From contig DIWV01000014.1 in the NCBI GenBank assembly GCA_002435865.1, positions 1 through 64,000 of the forward strand: a DNA stretch of 64,000 nucleotides, read 5' to 3'. The translations under genes were made by a program, and so were the position numbers. The DNA comes from Cloacimonetes bacterium UBA6097 (lineage in GTDB: Bacteria > Cloacimonadota > Cloacimonadia > Cloacimonadales > Cloacimonadaceae). Below, in pieces: positions 32,729-41,580 of this stretch. The notes under the pieces are model-generated. The model was not told where the DNA came from. It saw nothing but the letters and a program-made list of their open reading frames with translations, and searched no databases. Within the stretch, counting starts at the first letter, position 1; each line of letters begins with the position of its first letter.

Positions 32729-34054
32729 ATGGAAAGCATCCTTATAAAAAACGGCATAATCCTCACAGGAAATCCACAGCAAGCAGTCTTGTATGGTCAC
32801 GAGCTTTTACTGGAAAACGGTAAAATCAGCAAAATTGCTGCTAAAGGTGAAATCAAAAACTTCAACGGCAAAGAAATAGATGCATCCGGAAAAGTAGTCA
32901 TGCCCGGCTTTATTAATGTTCATCACCACTTTTACAGTACGTTGGTAAGAGGCTTGGGCAAGGCTGCTCCTTCCAAAAACTTCAATGAAGTACTGGAAAA
33001 TCTCTGGTGGAGACTGGATAAGAAACTCCTGATGGAAGATGTTTATTACTCTGCACTAATATCAGCCATTGATGCAGCTAAACACGGTACAACCACAGTT
33101 ATTGACCATCATGCCTCTCCGGGTGCAATTTTGGGTTCTCTGAATGAAATTGCCAAGACTATCAAGCTTACAGGAATCCGCGCTAATCTCTGCTACGAAG
33201 TTACTGACAGAGACGGGGAATGCAAAACCCTGGACGGCATTAAAGAAAACGTGCAATGGCTGGAAAAAGTTCAGGCTGAGAAAAATGAATTCTTAAAAGG
33301 TCTTTTTGGTATGCATGCAGCTTTTACTCTGAGTGACAAAACCTTGGAATCTATCATGGTTGAAGGTGAGAAACTTGACTGCGGTTATCATATCCACGTG
33401 GCTGAAGCTGCCTCTGATGAGGAGTTTTCTCATAAGCACTTTGGTAAAAGTGTGGTGGAAAGGCTAAGAGAATTTAATCTTTTGAATGATAAAACAATTG
33501 CAGCGCATTGCGTGCATGTGGATGAAGAAGAGATGGAGATTCTGTCTTTTAAAAAGGTTGCAGTGGCACATAACCCCCAAAGCAACCAGAATAATGCAGT
33601 AGGAATTGCAGATGTAGTCAAGCTTGTGGGCAAAGGTATTTTAGTGGGACTCGGTACCGATGCCATGACTATCAATATGCTGGAAGAACTCAGAGTCGGA
33701 TTATGGGCACAGCACCTTAAGCACGATCCCTCGCAGGGTTTTATGGAAATTGCCAATACGTTGCTTAGAAATAATGCTGTAATAGCCAACCGCTATTGGG
33801 ATAATCAGTTAGGAATGCTGTCAGAAGGTAAAGCTGCTGACGTAGTTTTGATAGATTATTATCCGCCCACTCCACTGGATGCCAATACCTGGCTGGGGCA
33901 TGTTATATTCGGTATTTCACAGTCAACGGTTGATACAACCATTTGCGGCGGGAAAATCCTTTACCAGAATAAAAAACTGATGCTCGATATTGATGAAGCA
34001 GCAGTTGCTGCCAAATCCAGGGAATGCGCAGTCAAACTCTGGGACAGATTTTAG
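32729..34054 (+). CDS. ssnA: Putative aminohydrolase SsnA
   Basis: The 441-residue protein is an amidohydrolase-superfamily enzyme with metal ligands in NVHHHFYSTLVRGLGK (about 63-78), YHIHVAEAASDEE, AHCVHVDEEE and GLGTDAMT. The length and the N-terminal SILIKNG..LTG style match SsnA. Relatives deaminate purine-type rings, and ssnA sits in purine catabolic clusters of anaerobes next to ygeY, as here. The start at 32729 has GGAGA five bases upstream; an upstream start at 32684 lacks a site. The exact substrate in this organism is an inference. Confidence 0.85.
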   Translation: MESILIKNGIILTGNPQQAVLYGHELLLENGKISKIAAKGEIKNFNGKEIDASGKVVMPGFINVHHHFYSTLVRGLGKAAPSKNFNEVLENLWWRLDKKLLMEDVYYSALISAIDAAKHGTTTVIDHHASPGAILGSLNEIAKTIKLTGIRANLCYEVTDRDGECKTLDGIKENVQWLEKVQAEKNEFLKGLFGMHAAFTLSDKTLESIMVEGEKLDCGYHIHVAEAASDEEFSHKHFGKSVVERLREFNLLNDKTIAAHCVHVDEEEMEILSFKKVAVAHNPQSNQNNAVGIADVVKLVGKGILVGLGTDAMTINMLEELRVGLWAQHLKHDPSQGFMEIANTLLRNNAVIANRYWDNQLGMLSEGKAADVVLIDYYPPTPLDANTWLGHVIFGISQSTVDTTICGGKILYQNKKLMLDIDEAAVAAKSRECAVKLWDRF

Positions 34055-34064
34055 GAGATAAATT

Positions 34065-35267
34065 ATGTACGAACAAATAATGGAAAAAGCCAAACAATAT
34101 GAAAAGGAAACTACCCGTTTTTTATGTGACATGATAGGTCACCCCAGTTTTTCCACCAAAGAAAAAGATGTAATTGACTGTATCAAAAAAGAAATGGAAG
34201 CTGTTGGTTTTGACGAAGTTAGAATAGACGGTCTGGGCAACGTAATCGGACGTATAGGTACAGGCAGGCACGTAATAGCCTTTGATGCTCATATAGATAC
34301 AGTCTATGCAGGCGATATGTCTCTTTGGAAAACAGGCCCGTTCAAGGCAGAAGTAAAAGACGGAATGGTTATCGGCAGAGGCAGTGTAGATCAGGAAAGC
34401 GGTATGGCATCAATGTTAACGGCAGCCAGAATAATCAAGGAATTGAATTTCAACGATAAATTCAGCGTTTACTTCACAGGCACAGTAATGGAAGAAGACT
34501 GCGATGGATTATGCTGGCAATACCTGATTAAAGAAGAAAAACTGGTTCCTGAACTAGTGGTCATAACCGAACCGACAAATCTTAATATTTACCGTGGACA
34601 CCGGGGTAGAATGGAAATGATGATTCATGTAAAAGGACTTTCCTGTCATGGTTCTGCACCGGAACGCGGAGATAATGCAATTTACAAAATCAGCAGGATC
34701 GCTTTGGAGATAGAAAAACTGCACGATAAGCTTAAAAATGATGCTTTCCTTGGCAAGGGAAGCGTTGCCGTGACGCAGGTCTTCTTCTCCTCTCCGTCCC
34801 AGTGTGCTGTTCCTGATGCCGCATCCATTCAATTGGACAGACGCCTGACATACGGTGAAACCAAAGACACAGCTGTCATGGAAGTAAAAGCAGCCTGCCG
34901 GAAAGCCGGATATCCGGAAGCGGATGTGGAAATTCTGATGTACGAAGAAGCTGCCTATACCGGGCTTGTCTATCCAACGGAAAAGTATTATCCCACCTGG
35001 GTTTTACCGGAAAGTTCTCCCTGGCTGAAAACTGCTGAGCAGAGTTATGAGAAAGTTTTGGGTAAGAAACCATTTGTTGATAAATGGACGTTCAGCACTA
35101 ATGGTGTGGCTATTATGGGCATGCATAATATTCCGTGTATCGGCATGGGTCCGGGTAATGAGATATATGCTCATGCACCAAATGAAGCCTGTCCTGTAGA
35201 GCATTTGACCAAAGCTGCAGCTTTTTATGCAGCTTTCATTTATGCGTTGAATCAAAAGAGAGATTAA
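34065..35267 (+). CDS. ygeY: YgeY-family M20 metallopeptidase/deacylase
   Basis: The 400-residue protein has the M20 di-zinc motifs: AFDAHIDTV (about 67-75), RGSVDQESGMAS (about 105-116), GTVMEEDCDG (about 138-147) and APNEACPVEHL near the end. Length and motifs match YgeY. It belongs with ssnA and hydantoinase-type genes in purine degradation clusters, where it would open or trim a ureido or amino-acid-like intermediate. It starts 10 bases after ssnA behind AGGAG. Confidence 0.82.
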   Translation: MYEQIMEKAKQYEKETTRFLCDMIGHPSFSTKEKDVIDCIKKEMEAVGFDEVRIDGLGNVIGRIGTGRHVIAFDAHIDTVYAGDMSLWKTGPFKAEVKDGMVIGRGSVDQESGMASMLTAARIIKELNFNDKFSVYFTGTVMEEDCDGLCWQYLIKEEKLVPELVVITEPTNLNIYRGHRGRMEMMIHVKGLSCHGSAPERGDNAIYKISRIALEIEKLHDKLKNDAFLGKGSVAVTQVFFSSPSQCAVPDAASIQLDRRLTYGETKDTAVMEVKAACRKAGYPEADVEILMYEEAAYTGLVYPTEKYYPTWVLPESSPWLKTAEQSYEKVLGKKPFVDKWTFSTNGVAIMGMHNIPCIGMGPGNEIYAHAPNEACPVEHLTKAAAFYAAFIYALNQKRD

Positions 35268-35277
35268 CAGAGGGACA

Positions 35278-36435
35278 ATGTTTTTCAAGCATTATCGTTG
35301 TACAGGGTGCGGAAAAGAATACTCCCGGGATGAAGTGCGTTATCTGTGCCCCGACTGTAGCAAAAATTATAAGGCAGGAATGCCGTTAACAGGAGTTTTG
35401 GAAGCCATTTTTGACTATGATGCCATCGCAGAACAATGGAAAAAAAATCCTGATATAGAACTCTTTTCTGCTGTTGAACAGGAATATTATCCCGAACTTC
35501 CGGTCGGTAACACACCATTATTCCGCTCTGCAAGGCTTGCTGAAGCAATCGGGTTGATGGATTTATTAATCAAGAACGATGGTCTCAATCCCAGCGGTTC
35601 ACTTAAAGACAGGGCTTCACATCTGATGGTTGCAGAAGCTATCCGCCTCAAAGAAAAGAAGGTTGTAACAGCTTCCACAGGAAATGCAGCCTGTGCTCTG
35701 GCGGCCTTATGTGCCAGTGCAGGACTGGAAGCGGTGATTTTTGCTCCCAAGTCTGCTCCGCCTGCAAAGCTTATCCAGATAAAAGTGCATGGTGCAAAGC
35801 TGATTACTGTTGATGGCACCTATGATGATGCCTTTGCTGCTTCATTAGATTATACATCTAAAGAAGGCGGACTGAATCGTAATACCGCTTATCATCCGCT
35901 TACTATTGAAGGTAAGAAAACAGTCGGGCTGGAAATCTTCCTGCAAAACAATCAGAATGTTCCGGACTGGATTGTCGTCCCTGTCGGAGATGGTGTTATT
36001 CTTTCCGGAGTACACAAGGCATTTGTAGATTTGCAAAGAGCCGGAATTATCACCAGGCTGCCCAAGCTTTTATCTGTACAGGCAGAAAGCTCTGATGCTG
36101 TTACCCGTTACTTTGAGACAGGTACATATTCCGATGCTGTCAAACCCAATACCTTTGCTGATTCCATCTCAGTTAAAACACCCAGTAATGCTCACTGGGC
36201 TGTTCAAGCCCTGAAAGAATCAAATGGAACTTCTGTAACCGTAACAGATGAAGAAATAAGCAAGGCACAGCTATTACTGGCAAGAACCACTGGTGTGTTT
36301 GCCGAACCTGCTGCCTCAGCAGGACTAGCAGGACTCATCAAGGCAACAGGCAAACATATTCTGTGCAGGCTGGACCAGGTGGTTTTGCTTGTTACAGGGC
36401 ATGGGCTTAAAGACACCGGAGCAGTGAAAATATAG
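35278..36435 (+). CDS. Threonine-synthase-like PLP enzyme (fold type II)
   Basis: The 385-residue protein has an N-terminal zinc ribbon (CTGC at about 8-11, CPDC at about 24-27), the PLP lysine in NPSGSLKDRAS (about 103-113), STGNAACALA and the end motif VTGHGLKD. These are threonine-synthase features. However, its place between ygeY and a hydantoinase-type gene suggests it acts on an amino-acid-like purine breakdown product, as the fold type II diaminopropionate ammonia-lyase YgeX does in known clusters. No homoserine pathway gene is nearby. Both readings are possible. Confidence 0.8.
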   Translation: MFFKHYRCTGCGKEYSRDEVRYLCPDCSKNYKAGMPLTGVLEAIFDYDAIAEQWKKNPDIELFSAVEQEYYPELPVGNTPLFRSARLAEAIGLMDLLIKNDGLNPSGSLKDRASHLMVAEAIRLKEKKVVTASTGNAACALAALCASAGLEAVIFAPKSAPPAKLIQIKVHGAKLITVDGTYDDAFAASLDYTSKEGGLNRNTAYHPLTIEGKKTVGLEIFLQNNQNVPDWIVVPVGDGVILSGVHKAFVDLQRAGIITRLPKLLSVQAESSDAVTRYFETGTYSDAVKPNTFADSISVKTPSNAHWAVQALKESNGTSVTVTDEEISKAQLLLARTTGVFAEPAASAGLAGLIKATGKHILCRLDQVVLLVTGHGLKDTGAVKI

Positions 36436-36436
36436 C

Positions 36437-37735
36437 ATGAAAAAGCTTCTCATGAACGGATTGATCTGGCAGGATACAGGTTTTATAAAACGGGATGTTC
36501 TGCTTAAAGACGGTAAAATTATAGCCATAGACGAAAATTTGCCCGAATCCAAAGCGAAGATTATTGATTGCAGTGATGCGCTTATATTGCCAGGTATTGT
36601 AGATATGCATGTTCACGTTGGTGAAAAAACCGGCGGTCTTGCTTTGGCAGATGATTATGTTTCTTTGTCCATTCTTGGAGATTTATGCGGAATAGCAGCC
36701 ATAGGAGCTTTTATAACAGAGACTTCTGATACACATCAAAAGCAGAAAACACTATGCACTCAGTACATGGCTGCGAATGAAAAAGCTAATCTTGATTTTA
36801 AACAGAAAATTCACTGGCATCTTACTCCCACGGTTTCCGAACCACAGGATATCATTCCATTACTAAGAGAAGGTTGCGACCTTAAGTTTTATACAACCTA
36901 TAAAAATGCCGGAATCTACCGTTCATACAAGGAAATAGCTCGCTGGATGCAGGATCTGGAAAGCTATAAACCACGTATGTTAGTGCATTGTGAAGACGAT
37001 GAAGTTGTGAGTGTTAGTTCTTCATACAATCCTTTTCATCATCCCTTTGACCATACAAAACGGCGTCCTGAAAAGGCGGAAATAGTTGCAGTGGAGAAGG
37101 TGCTGGACCTTGCTGTACAGCATAATTACCCTGTGCATATTGTGCATGTCTCCACTCCGGAAGCAGCTTTACTGGTAAATCAAGCCAGGCAGTCCGCTCC
37201 TGTAACGTGTGAAACGGCTCCTCATTATCTGCTTTTAAATGAAGAATACCTGAAAAGAGAGGATGGACATCAATGGTTATGTACGCCACCCTTGAGAAGT
37301 GAAGCAACCAGAGGAAAACTGGTTGAGCTTCTGCAGGATGGACTTTTTGATGCCATAGCGACTGACCATTGTCCATATATAACTAAAGATAAAGATAGGT
37401 CTAAAGACAATCCTGAACAAGTACCGAGCGGTATTGCCGGTCTGGGTGCAACTTTCCCCCTTCTTTACGAAAACCTTGTCAGAAATGAGAAAATCACACT
37501 TGATGAGTTAATTACTCTAATCTCATCCAATCCTGCCAAATTAATGAATCTTTATCCTGAGTATGGAAAAATCAGAATCGGGAGTAATGCAAGCCTGATA
37601 ATTCTGCAGAATAAAACTGACAGATTCACACACCACTTTGTTGTATCTTTATCAAATACTCCTAATCCCTGGATGGATTTTTCTCATAATGTAAACTACC
37701 GCTGCAGCGAGGTCTATAATGAAAACTATGAATAG
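36437..37735 (+). CDS. Hydantoinase/dihydropyrimidinase-type amidohydrolase
   Basis: The 432-residue protein is a cyclic amidohydrolase with metal ligands in GIVDMHVHVGE (about 54-64), a Lys candidate in LKFYTTYKN (about 149-157), MLVHCEDDE, HIVHVST and IATDHCPYI. The family hydrolyses cyclic amides such as hydantoins, dihydropyrimidines, allantoin or dihydroorotate. Position in the ssnA-ygeY cluster favours a purine-derived ring over pyrimidine synthesis. It starts one base after the previous stop and overlaps the next gene by 17 bases. Confidence 0.85.
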   Translation: MKKLLMNGLIWQDTGFIKRDVLLKDGKIIAIDENLPESKAKIIDCSDALILPGIVDMHVHVGEKTGGLALADDYVSLSILGDLCGIAAIGAFITETSDTHQKQKTLCTQYMAANEKANLDFKQKIHWHLTPTVSEPQDIIPLLREGCDLKFYTTYKNAGIYRSYKEIARWMQDLESYKPRMLVHCEDDEVVSVSSSYNPFHHPFDHTKRRPEKAEIVAVEKVLDLAVQHNYPVHIVHVSTPEAALLVNQARQSAPVTCETAPHYLLLNEEYLKREDGHQWLCTPPLRSEATRGKLVELLQDGLFDAIATDHCPYITKDKDRSKDNPEQVPSGIAGLGATFPLLYENLVRNEKITLDELITLISSNPAKLMNLYPEYGKIRIGSNASLIILQNKTDRFTHHFVVSLSNTPNPWMDFSHNVNYRCSEVYNENYE

Positions 37736-40019
37736 TAAATCAACTGCCTGGCGTAATGACGCTTATGCCAAAGTAACCGGCATTGCTAAGTATACAGATG
37801 ATCTGAAGATGCTGAATTGCCTGCACGCGGTCCCGGTTTATTCAGATTATGTTTCTGCAAAGATTATTTCTATTGAAACCGATAAAGCAATGAAACAACC
37901 GGGAGTGGTCAAAGTAGTTACTTACAAAGACGTACCCGGTAATCTGCAATTTGGTCAGATTATTAAAGATTATTCTATTTTTGCTCATGACAGAATCCGC
38001 ACCTGCGGCGATGTGATAGCTGTGATTGTTGCAATAAGCAGGCAGCAGGCAATAGATGCCATTCCCTTTGTAAAGCTGGTTGCAGAAGAGCTTCCCGCTG
38101 TTCTTGATGCTGAGGAAGCATTAAAAGAAGGTTCTCCGCTTGTGCATGAAAGCCATGGCAGCAATATTGCCAACTATCATTGTGTGCGCACAGGTGATAT
38201 AGCCAAGGGTGAGAAAGAAGCTGATATCATTATTGAGCAGGAGTTTACAACTTCCAGAATTGAACATGCCTACATGGAACCTGAATCTGCCTTGTGCTGG
38301 CAACGTCCGGATGGTGTGATGGAAGTCTTTGGCAGTATGCAGCATCCTTTCAGCACACGCCGGTTTGTGGCAAGTACTTTGGGAAAACCTCTGTCTGATG
38401 TGGAAGTCAAGACTGTTCCCATGGGTGGTGGTTTTGGCGGTAAAGATGATACTGCAGCGATTGTTTGTGCCAGGACAGCATTGTGCTCAATGATGACAAA
38501 ACGTCCTGTTAAAATGACTTATTCACGCGAATGGAGCATGCGGGAAAGTTACAAACGTCATCCCTATAAAATCCAATACAGAATGGGTCTTAAGAATGAT
38601 GGTAAAATCACCTTTGTCAAAGTCCGCATGGTTGCAGATGGTGGTGCTTATTGTTCTGTAACTCCATGGGTTACATGGCGTTCCACTGTCCAGTGTTGTG
38701 GTCCGTATGAAGTGCCTAATGTTCATTGTGATGTCTATGGAGTATATACCAATAATATCTATTGCGGTGCAATGCGTGGCTTTGGCAGTCCACAGGTTAA
38801 TTTTGCTATTGAGCAGTTAATTGAAATGGCAGCAGAAAAGCTTGGTCTGGATGAGATTGAGATGAGAAGACGCAATATGGTGCATCAGGGCTCTATTACT
38901 GTCACAGGTCAGAAACTTGATATGCACACAGTTAGTCTTGAACAGGTTTTAGACATTGTTGTTAAAGAAAGTGATTACTTGAATAAAAAGCAAAAATGCT
39001 CCTTTGGTAAATCCGAAAACGACCAATTATATGGCATCGGACTTGCCATTAGCTACCGTGGCATGAGCCTGGGAGCGGAAGGAACCGACTTTAACAGCGC
39101 CATTATCAATGTCCAGCCGGATGGGAGTATCCTTTTAGAAACAGGTGTACATGAAAACGGGCAGGGCAGTGAAAGCGCTATGATTCTGCTTTGTGCAGAA
39201 CATTTATCCGTCAGTAAGGACCGCATCAGATACCGTCAACCTTCCACATCCAACATTCCTGACGGTGGTACAACAGTTGCTTCCCGTGGAACCTTATTAG
39301 GCGGTGGAGCAGTTGTTAATGCAGCCAAACAGCTGAGAGAACATATAGCTAGAGTTATTGCTCCTGATTTGAAGTGCAAAGCTGAAGATGTTATCTTTGA
39401 GAATGAAATTTTATACGATAAAGATAAAAAGCATAAAATCAGCTTCAATGAAGCAATCAGGCTGATGTATTCCAGACAGGAATACCCTTATAGCTTTGGT
39501 GTATTCCAGGCTCCACAAGTCAGCTGGGATGAGCATACAGGCCAGGGAAATGCATATTTCACCTGGGTTTATGCCTGCCAGGCTGTGGAATTGAAAGTCA
39601 ATGCCAAAACAGAGCAGATAACTTTGCTCAATATGATTGCAGCACATGATGTGGGCAAGGCGGTAAATCCTGAGTTACTTAAAGGTCAGTTCTATGGCGG
39701 CATGGCAATGGGTGCAGGATATGGTATACTGGAAAAGTGCGATGTTAAGAATGGAAAAGTTGTTCCGACCAATTTGCATCAATATAGAATTTTGCGCAGT
39801 ACCGACCTGCCGGAAATGACTGCTATCATAGTTGAAAATTATGATCCGGTTTCACCCTCAGGAGCAAAAGGAATAGGTGAACCTACCAATGAGATTATGG
39901 CTCCGGCAATTGCCAATGCAGTTTATCATGCTACAGGAAAACGCTATCCTGATCAACCGGTAAAGATTATTGTTGAACGAAGAGATACAGAGGCACAGAG
40001 CCATGGAGAAAAGAAATGA
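37719..40019 (+). CDS. Second xanthine dehydrogenase-type molybdopterin subunit
   Basis: The 766-residue molybdenum hydroxylase large subunit has GIAKYTDDL at the start of the hammerhead domain, GGGFGGKDD (about 229-237), GAMRGFGSPQV (about 348-358), and GAKGIGEPTNE near the end with the catalytic-Glu region. It is clearly different in sequence from the paralogue at 8905, so a different substrate is likely. It overlaps the [2Fe-2S] subunit gene by four bases. No FAD subunit gene is present in this operon. Confidence 0.87.
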   Translation: MKTMNSKSTAWRNDAYAKVTGIAKYTDDLKMLNCLHAVPVYSDYVSAKIISIETDKAMKQPGVVKVVTYKDVPGNLQFGQIIKDYSIFAHDRIRTCGDVIAVIVAISRQQAIDAIPFVKLVAEELPAVLDAEEALKEGSPLVHESHGSNIANYHCVRTGDIAKGEKEADIIIEQEFTTSRIEHAYMEPESALCWQRPDGVMEVFGSMQHPFSTRRFVASTLGKPLSDVEVKTVPMGGGFGGKDDTAAIVCARTALCSMMTKRPVKMTYSREWSMRESYKRHPYKIQYRMGLKNDGKITFVKVRMVADGGAYCSVTPWVTWRSTVQCCGPYEVPNVHCDVYGVYTNNIYCGAMRGFGSPQVNFAIEQLIEMAAEKLGLDEIEMRRRNMVHQGSITVTGQKLDMHTVSLEQVLDIVVKESDYLNKKQKCSFGKSENDQLYGIGLAISYRGMSLGAEGTDFNSAIINVQPDGSILLETGVHENGQGSESAMILLCAEHLSVSKDRIRYRQPSTSNIPDGGTTVASRGTLLGGGAVVNAAKQLREHIARVIAPDLKCKAEDVIFENEILYDKDKKHKISFNEAIRLMYSRQEYPYSFGVFQAPQVSWDEHTGQGNAYFTWVYACQAVELKVNAKTEQITLLNMIAAHDVGKAVNPELLKGQFYGGMAMGAGYGILEKCDVKNGKVVPTNLHQYRILRSTDLPEMTAIIVENYDPVSPSGAKGIGEPTNEIMAPAIANAVYHATGKRYPDQPVKIIVERRDTEAQSHGEKK

Positions 40020-40480
40020 AAACGATTATAAACAAGAAAGAAATCAATATAAAAACCGAAGATAAAGACTTAAATCTACTTGAATGGTTACGTGAGACTA
40101 TAGGTATGACAGGAGCAAAGAACGGTTGCGGTATTGGTGTCTGTGGTGCCTGTACTATTCTTATAGAAAATAAACCCCAAAAGTCCTGTATACTGAAAGT
40201 GCAGGATATTATCGGTAAAGAAGTTACAACAATAGAAGGCATGGCTAATGCTGACGGTACTTTGCATCCTCTGCAGCAGGCTTTTATGGATGCGGGAGCT
40301 ATACAGTGCGGATTTTGCACTCCGGGTATGGTATTAACTGCTCATGCTTTTTTGCTTAAAAATCCTAATCCCACACGTCTGCAAGCCCGGCAGGCAATCA
40401 AAGGGAATTTATGCAGATGTACGGGATATCAGCAGATAATTGATGCAATTATATCAGCTTCAGCGTATTACAACAGCTAA
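40016..40480 (+). CDS. Xanthine dehydrogenase-type [2Fe-2S] subunit
   Basis: The 154-residue protein has both [2Fe-2S] motifs of molybdenum hydroxylases: NGCGIGVCGACTI (about 37-49) plus a later Cys, and QCGFCTPGM (about 97-105) with GNLCRCTGY (about 129-137). It shuttles electrons from the molybdenum site of the adjacent subunit. It is the last gene of the ssnA operon and runs 4 bases into the convergent HlyD-like gene. Confidence 0.9.
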   Translation: MKTIINKKEINIKTEDKDLNLLEWLRETIGMTGAKNGCGIGVCGACTILIENKPQKSCILKVQDIIGKEVTTIEGMANADGTLHPLQQAFMDAGAIQCGFCTPGMVLTAHAFLLKNPNPTRLQARQAIKGNLCRCTGYQQIIDAIISASAYYNS

Positions 40481-41580
40481 AAATATATCCTTACAAACAG
40501 CCTTTCGCCAGGAGTTACATGTTTCAGAGCTTCCTGCATATTATCAAATTTGATTTCCATCTTGATATAAGTATTTGCTGTTTCGAATGTTGAACTCAGG
40601 GATTTGACTTTTTCCATCACAGGTGAAACAGTAACAACCTGTCCAATGATTTTTTTACTGCAGTCACAGTATATCCGTACCATCTGGCCAACTTTTACTT
40701 TCTGTCGGGTGGAAGATGAACCATAGGCAATAATCCATACATTGCTCAAATCAGCAATCTCAGCTATAACATCACCTTTGTCTATCTTTTCACCCGGGCG
40801 ATAGTTAATATCAGTGACTATGCCATTAATTGGAGAATAAACTTGTAAGCTTTTGATTTCTTCATGCAGATCATTTATATCAGCTTCGATCTCATTCAAA
40901 TCAATTAGGTTTTTTGAAGCGAGGATATCCACATTGTTTGCGAGAATATCTTTTCTGGCTTGCAATAATCGGATAATATTCCGGCTTGATTTTATGGTTT
41001 CGGAAGCAACCAGGGAATCTCCCTTTAGTTCGTAATATTCCTTATGCACATCCCAGAAATCCTCAGCAGCTTTATTAAAATCTGAAGTGTTCAGGATTCC
41101 TTTATCATACAGCTTTACATTGGCGTCATATTTCTTTTTACTGCTGGCATAACGCTCTTCCATGAACTTGTATTTTTCCAGTACCTTTTTTATTTCCAAT
41201 TTGGCTTCTTCAAGGTCAATCTGATTATCCTGGATATCTTCATCAAGTTTGTACAATTCTGTTTTTAAATAATCGCCCGATTTAGCAGAATGAATTAAAT
41301 CTTCATATTTTTGTTTTTCATTCTTCAGGGTTTCCAGCTTAAAAGGCAATTTACTGTTATCAATCTCTGCTATCAGGTCATTTTTCGACACTTTCTGCAT
41401 CGAAGTCACCAGATATTTATTCAGGATACCATCTACTTCTGAACTGACAAACACTTTATCGGAAACAACCAAAGCAGGCAGCTTCTGTGATTTGGACTCT
41501 ATTACATAAGAAATGGCGACGATTATCACCAAAGCAATTATAGATAAGACCAGGATATTCCGGATTTGTTTGTTTTTCAT
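40477..41580 (-). CDS. HlyD-family membrane fusion/adaptor protein
   Basis: The 367-residue protein has one N-terminal membrane helix (about 8-25), a split biotinyl-lipoyl domain (VSSEVDGILNKYLV and VYSPINGIVTDINY), a long coiled-coil hairpin between them (about 75-235), and a beta-barrel domain. HlyD-type adaptors link an inner-membrane exporter to a TolC channel. The TolC-like gene lies directly upstream (4-base overlap), but no ABC, RND or MFS pump is in the operon. The remaining partners are a DUF4956 membrane protein and a VTC-domain protein. Confidence 0.83.
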   Translation of the reverse strand: MKNKQIRNILVLSIIALVIIVAISYVIESKSQKLPALVVSDKVFVSSEVDGILNKYLVTSMQKVSKNDLIAEIDNSKLPFKLETLKNEKQKYEDLIHSAKSGDYLKTELYKLDEDIQDNQIDLEEAKLEIKKVLEKYKFMEERYASSKKKYDANVKLYDKGILNTSDFNKAAEDFWDVHKEYYELKGDSLVASETIKSSRNIIRLLQARKDILANNVDILASKNLIDLNEIEADINDLHEEIKSLQVYSPINGIVTDINYRPGEKIDKGDVIAEIADLSNVWIIAYGSSSTRQKVKVGQMVRIYCDCSKKIIGQVVTVSPVMEKVKSLSSTFETANTYIKMEIKFDNMQEALKHVTPGERLFVRIYF

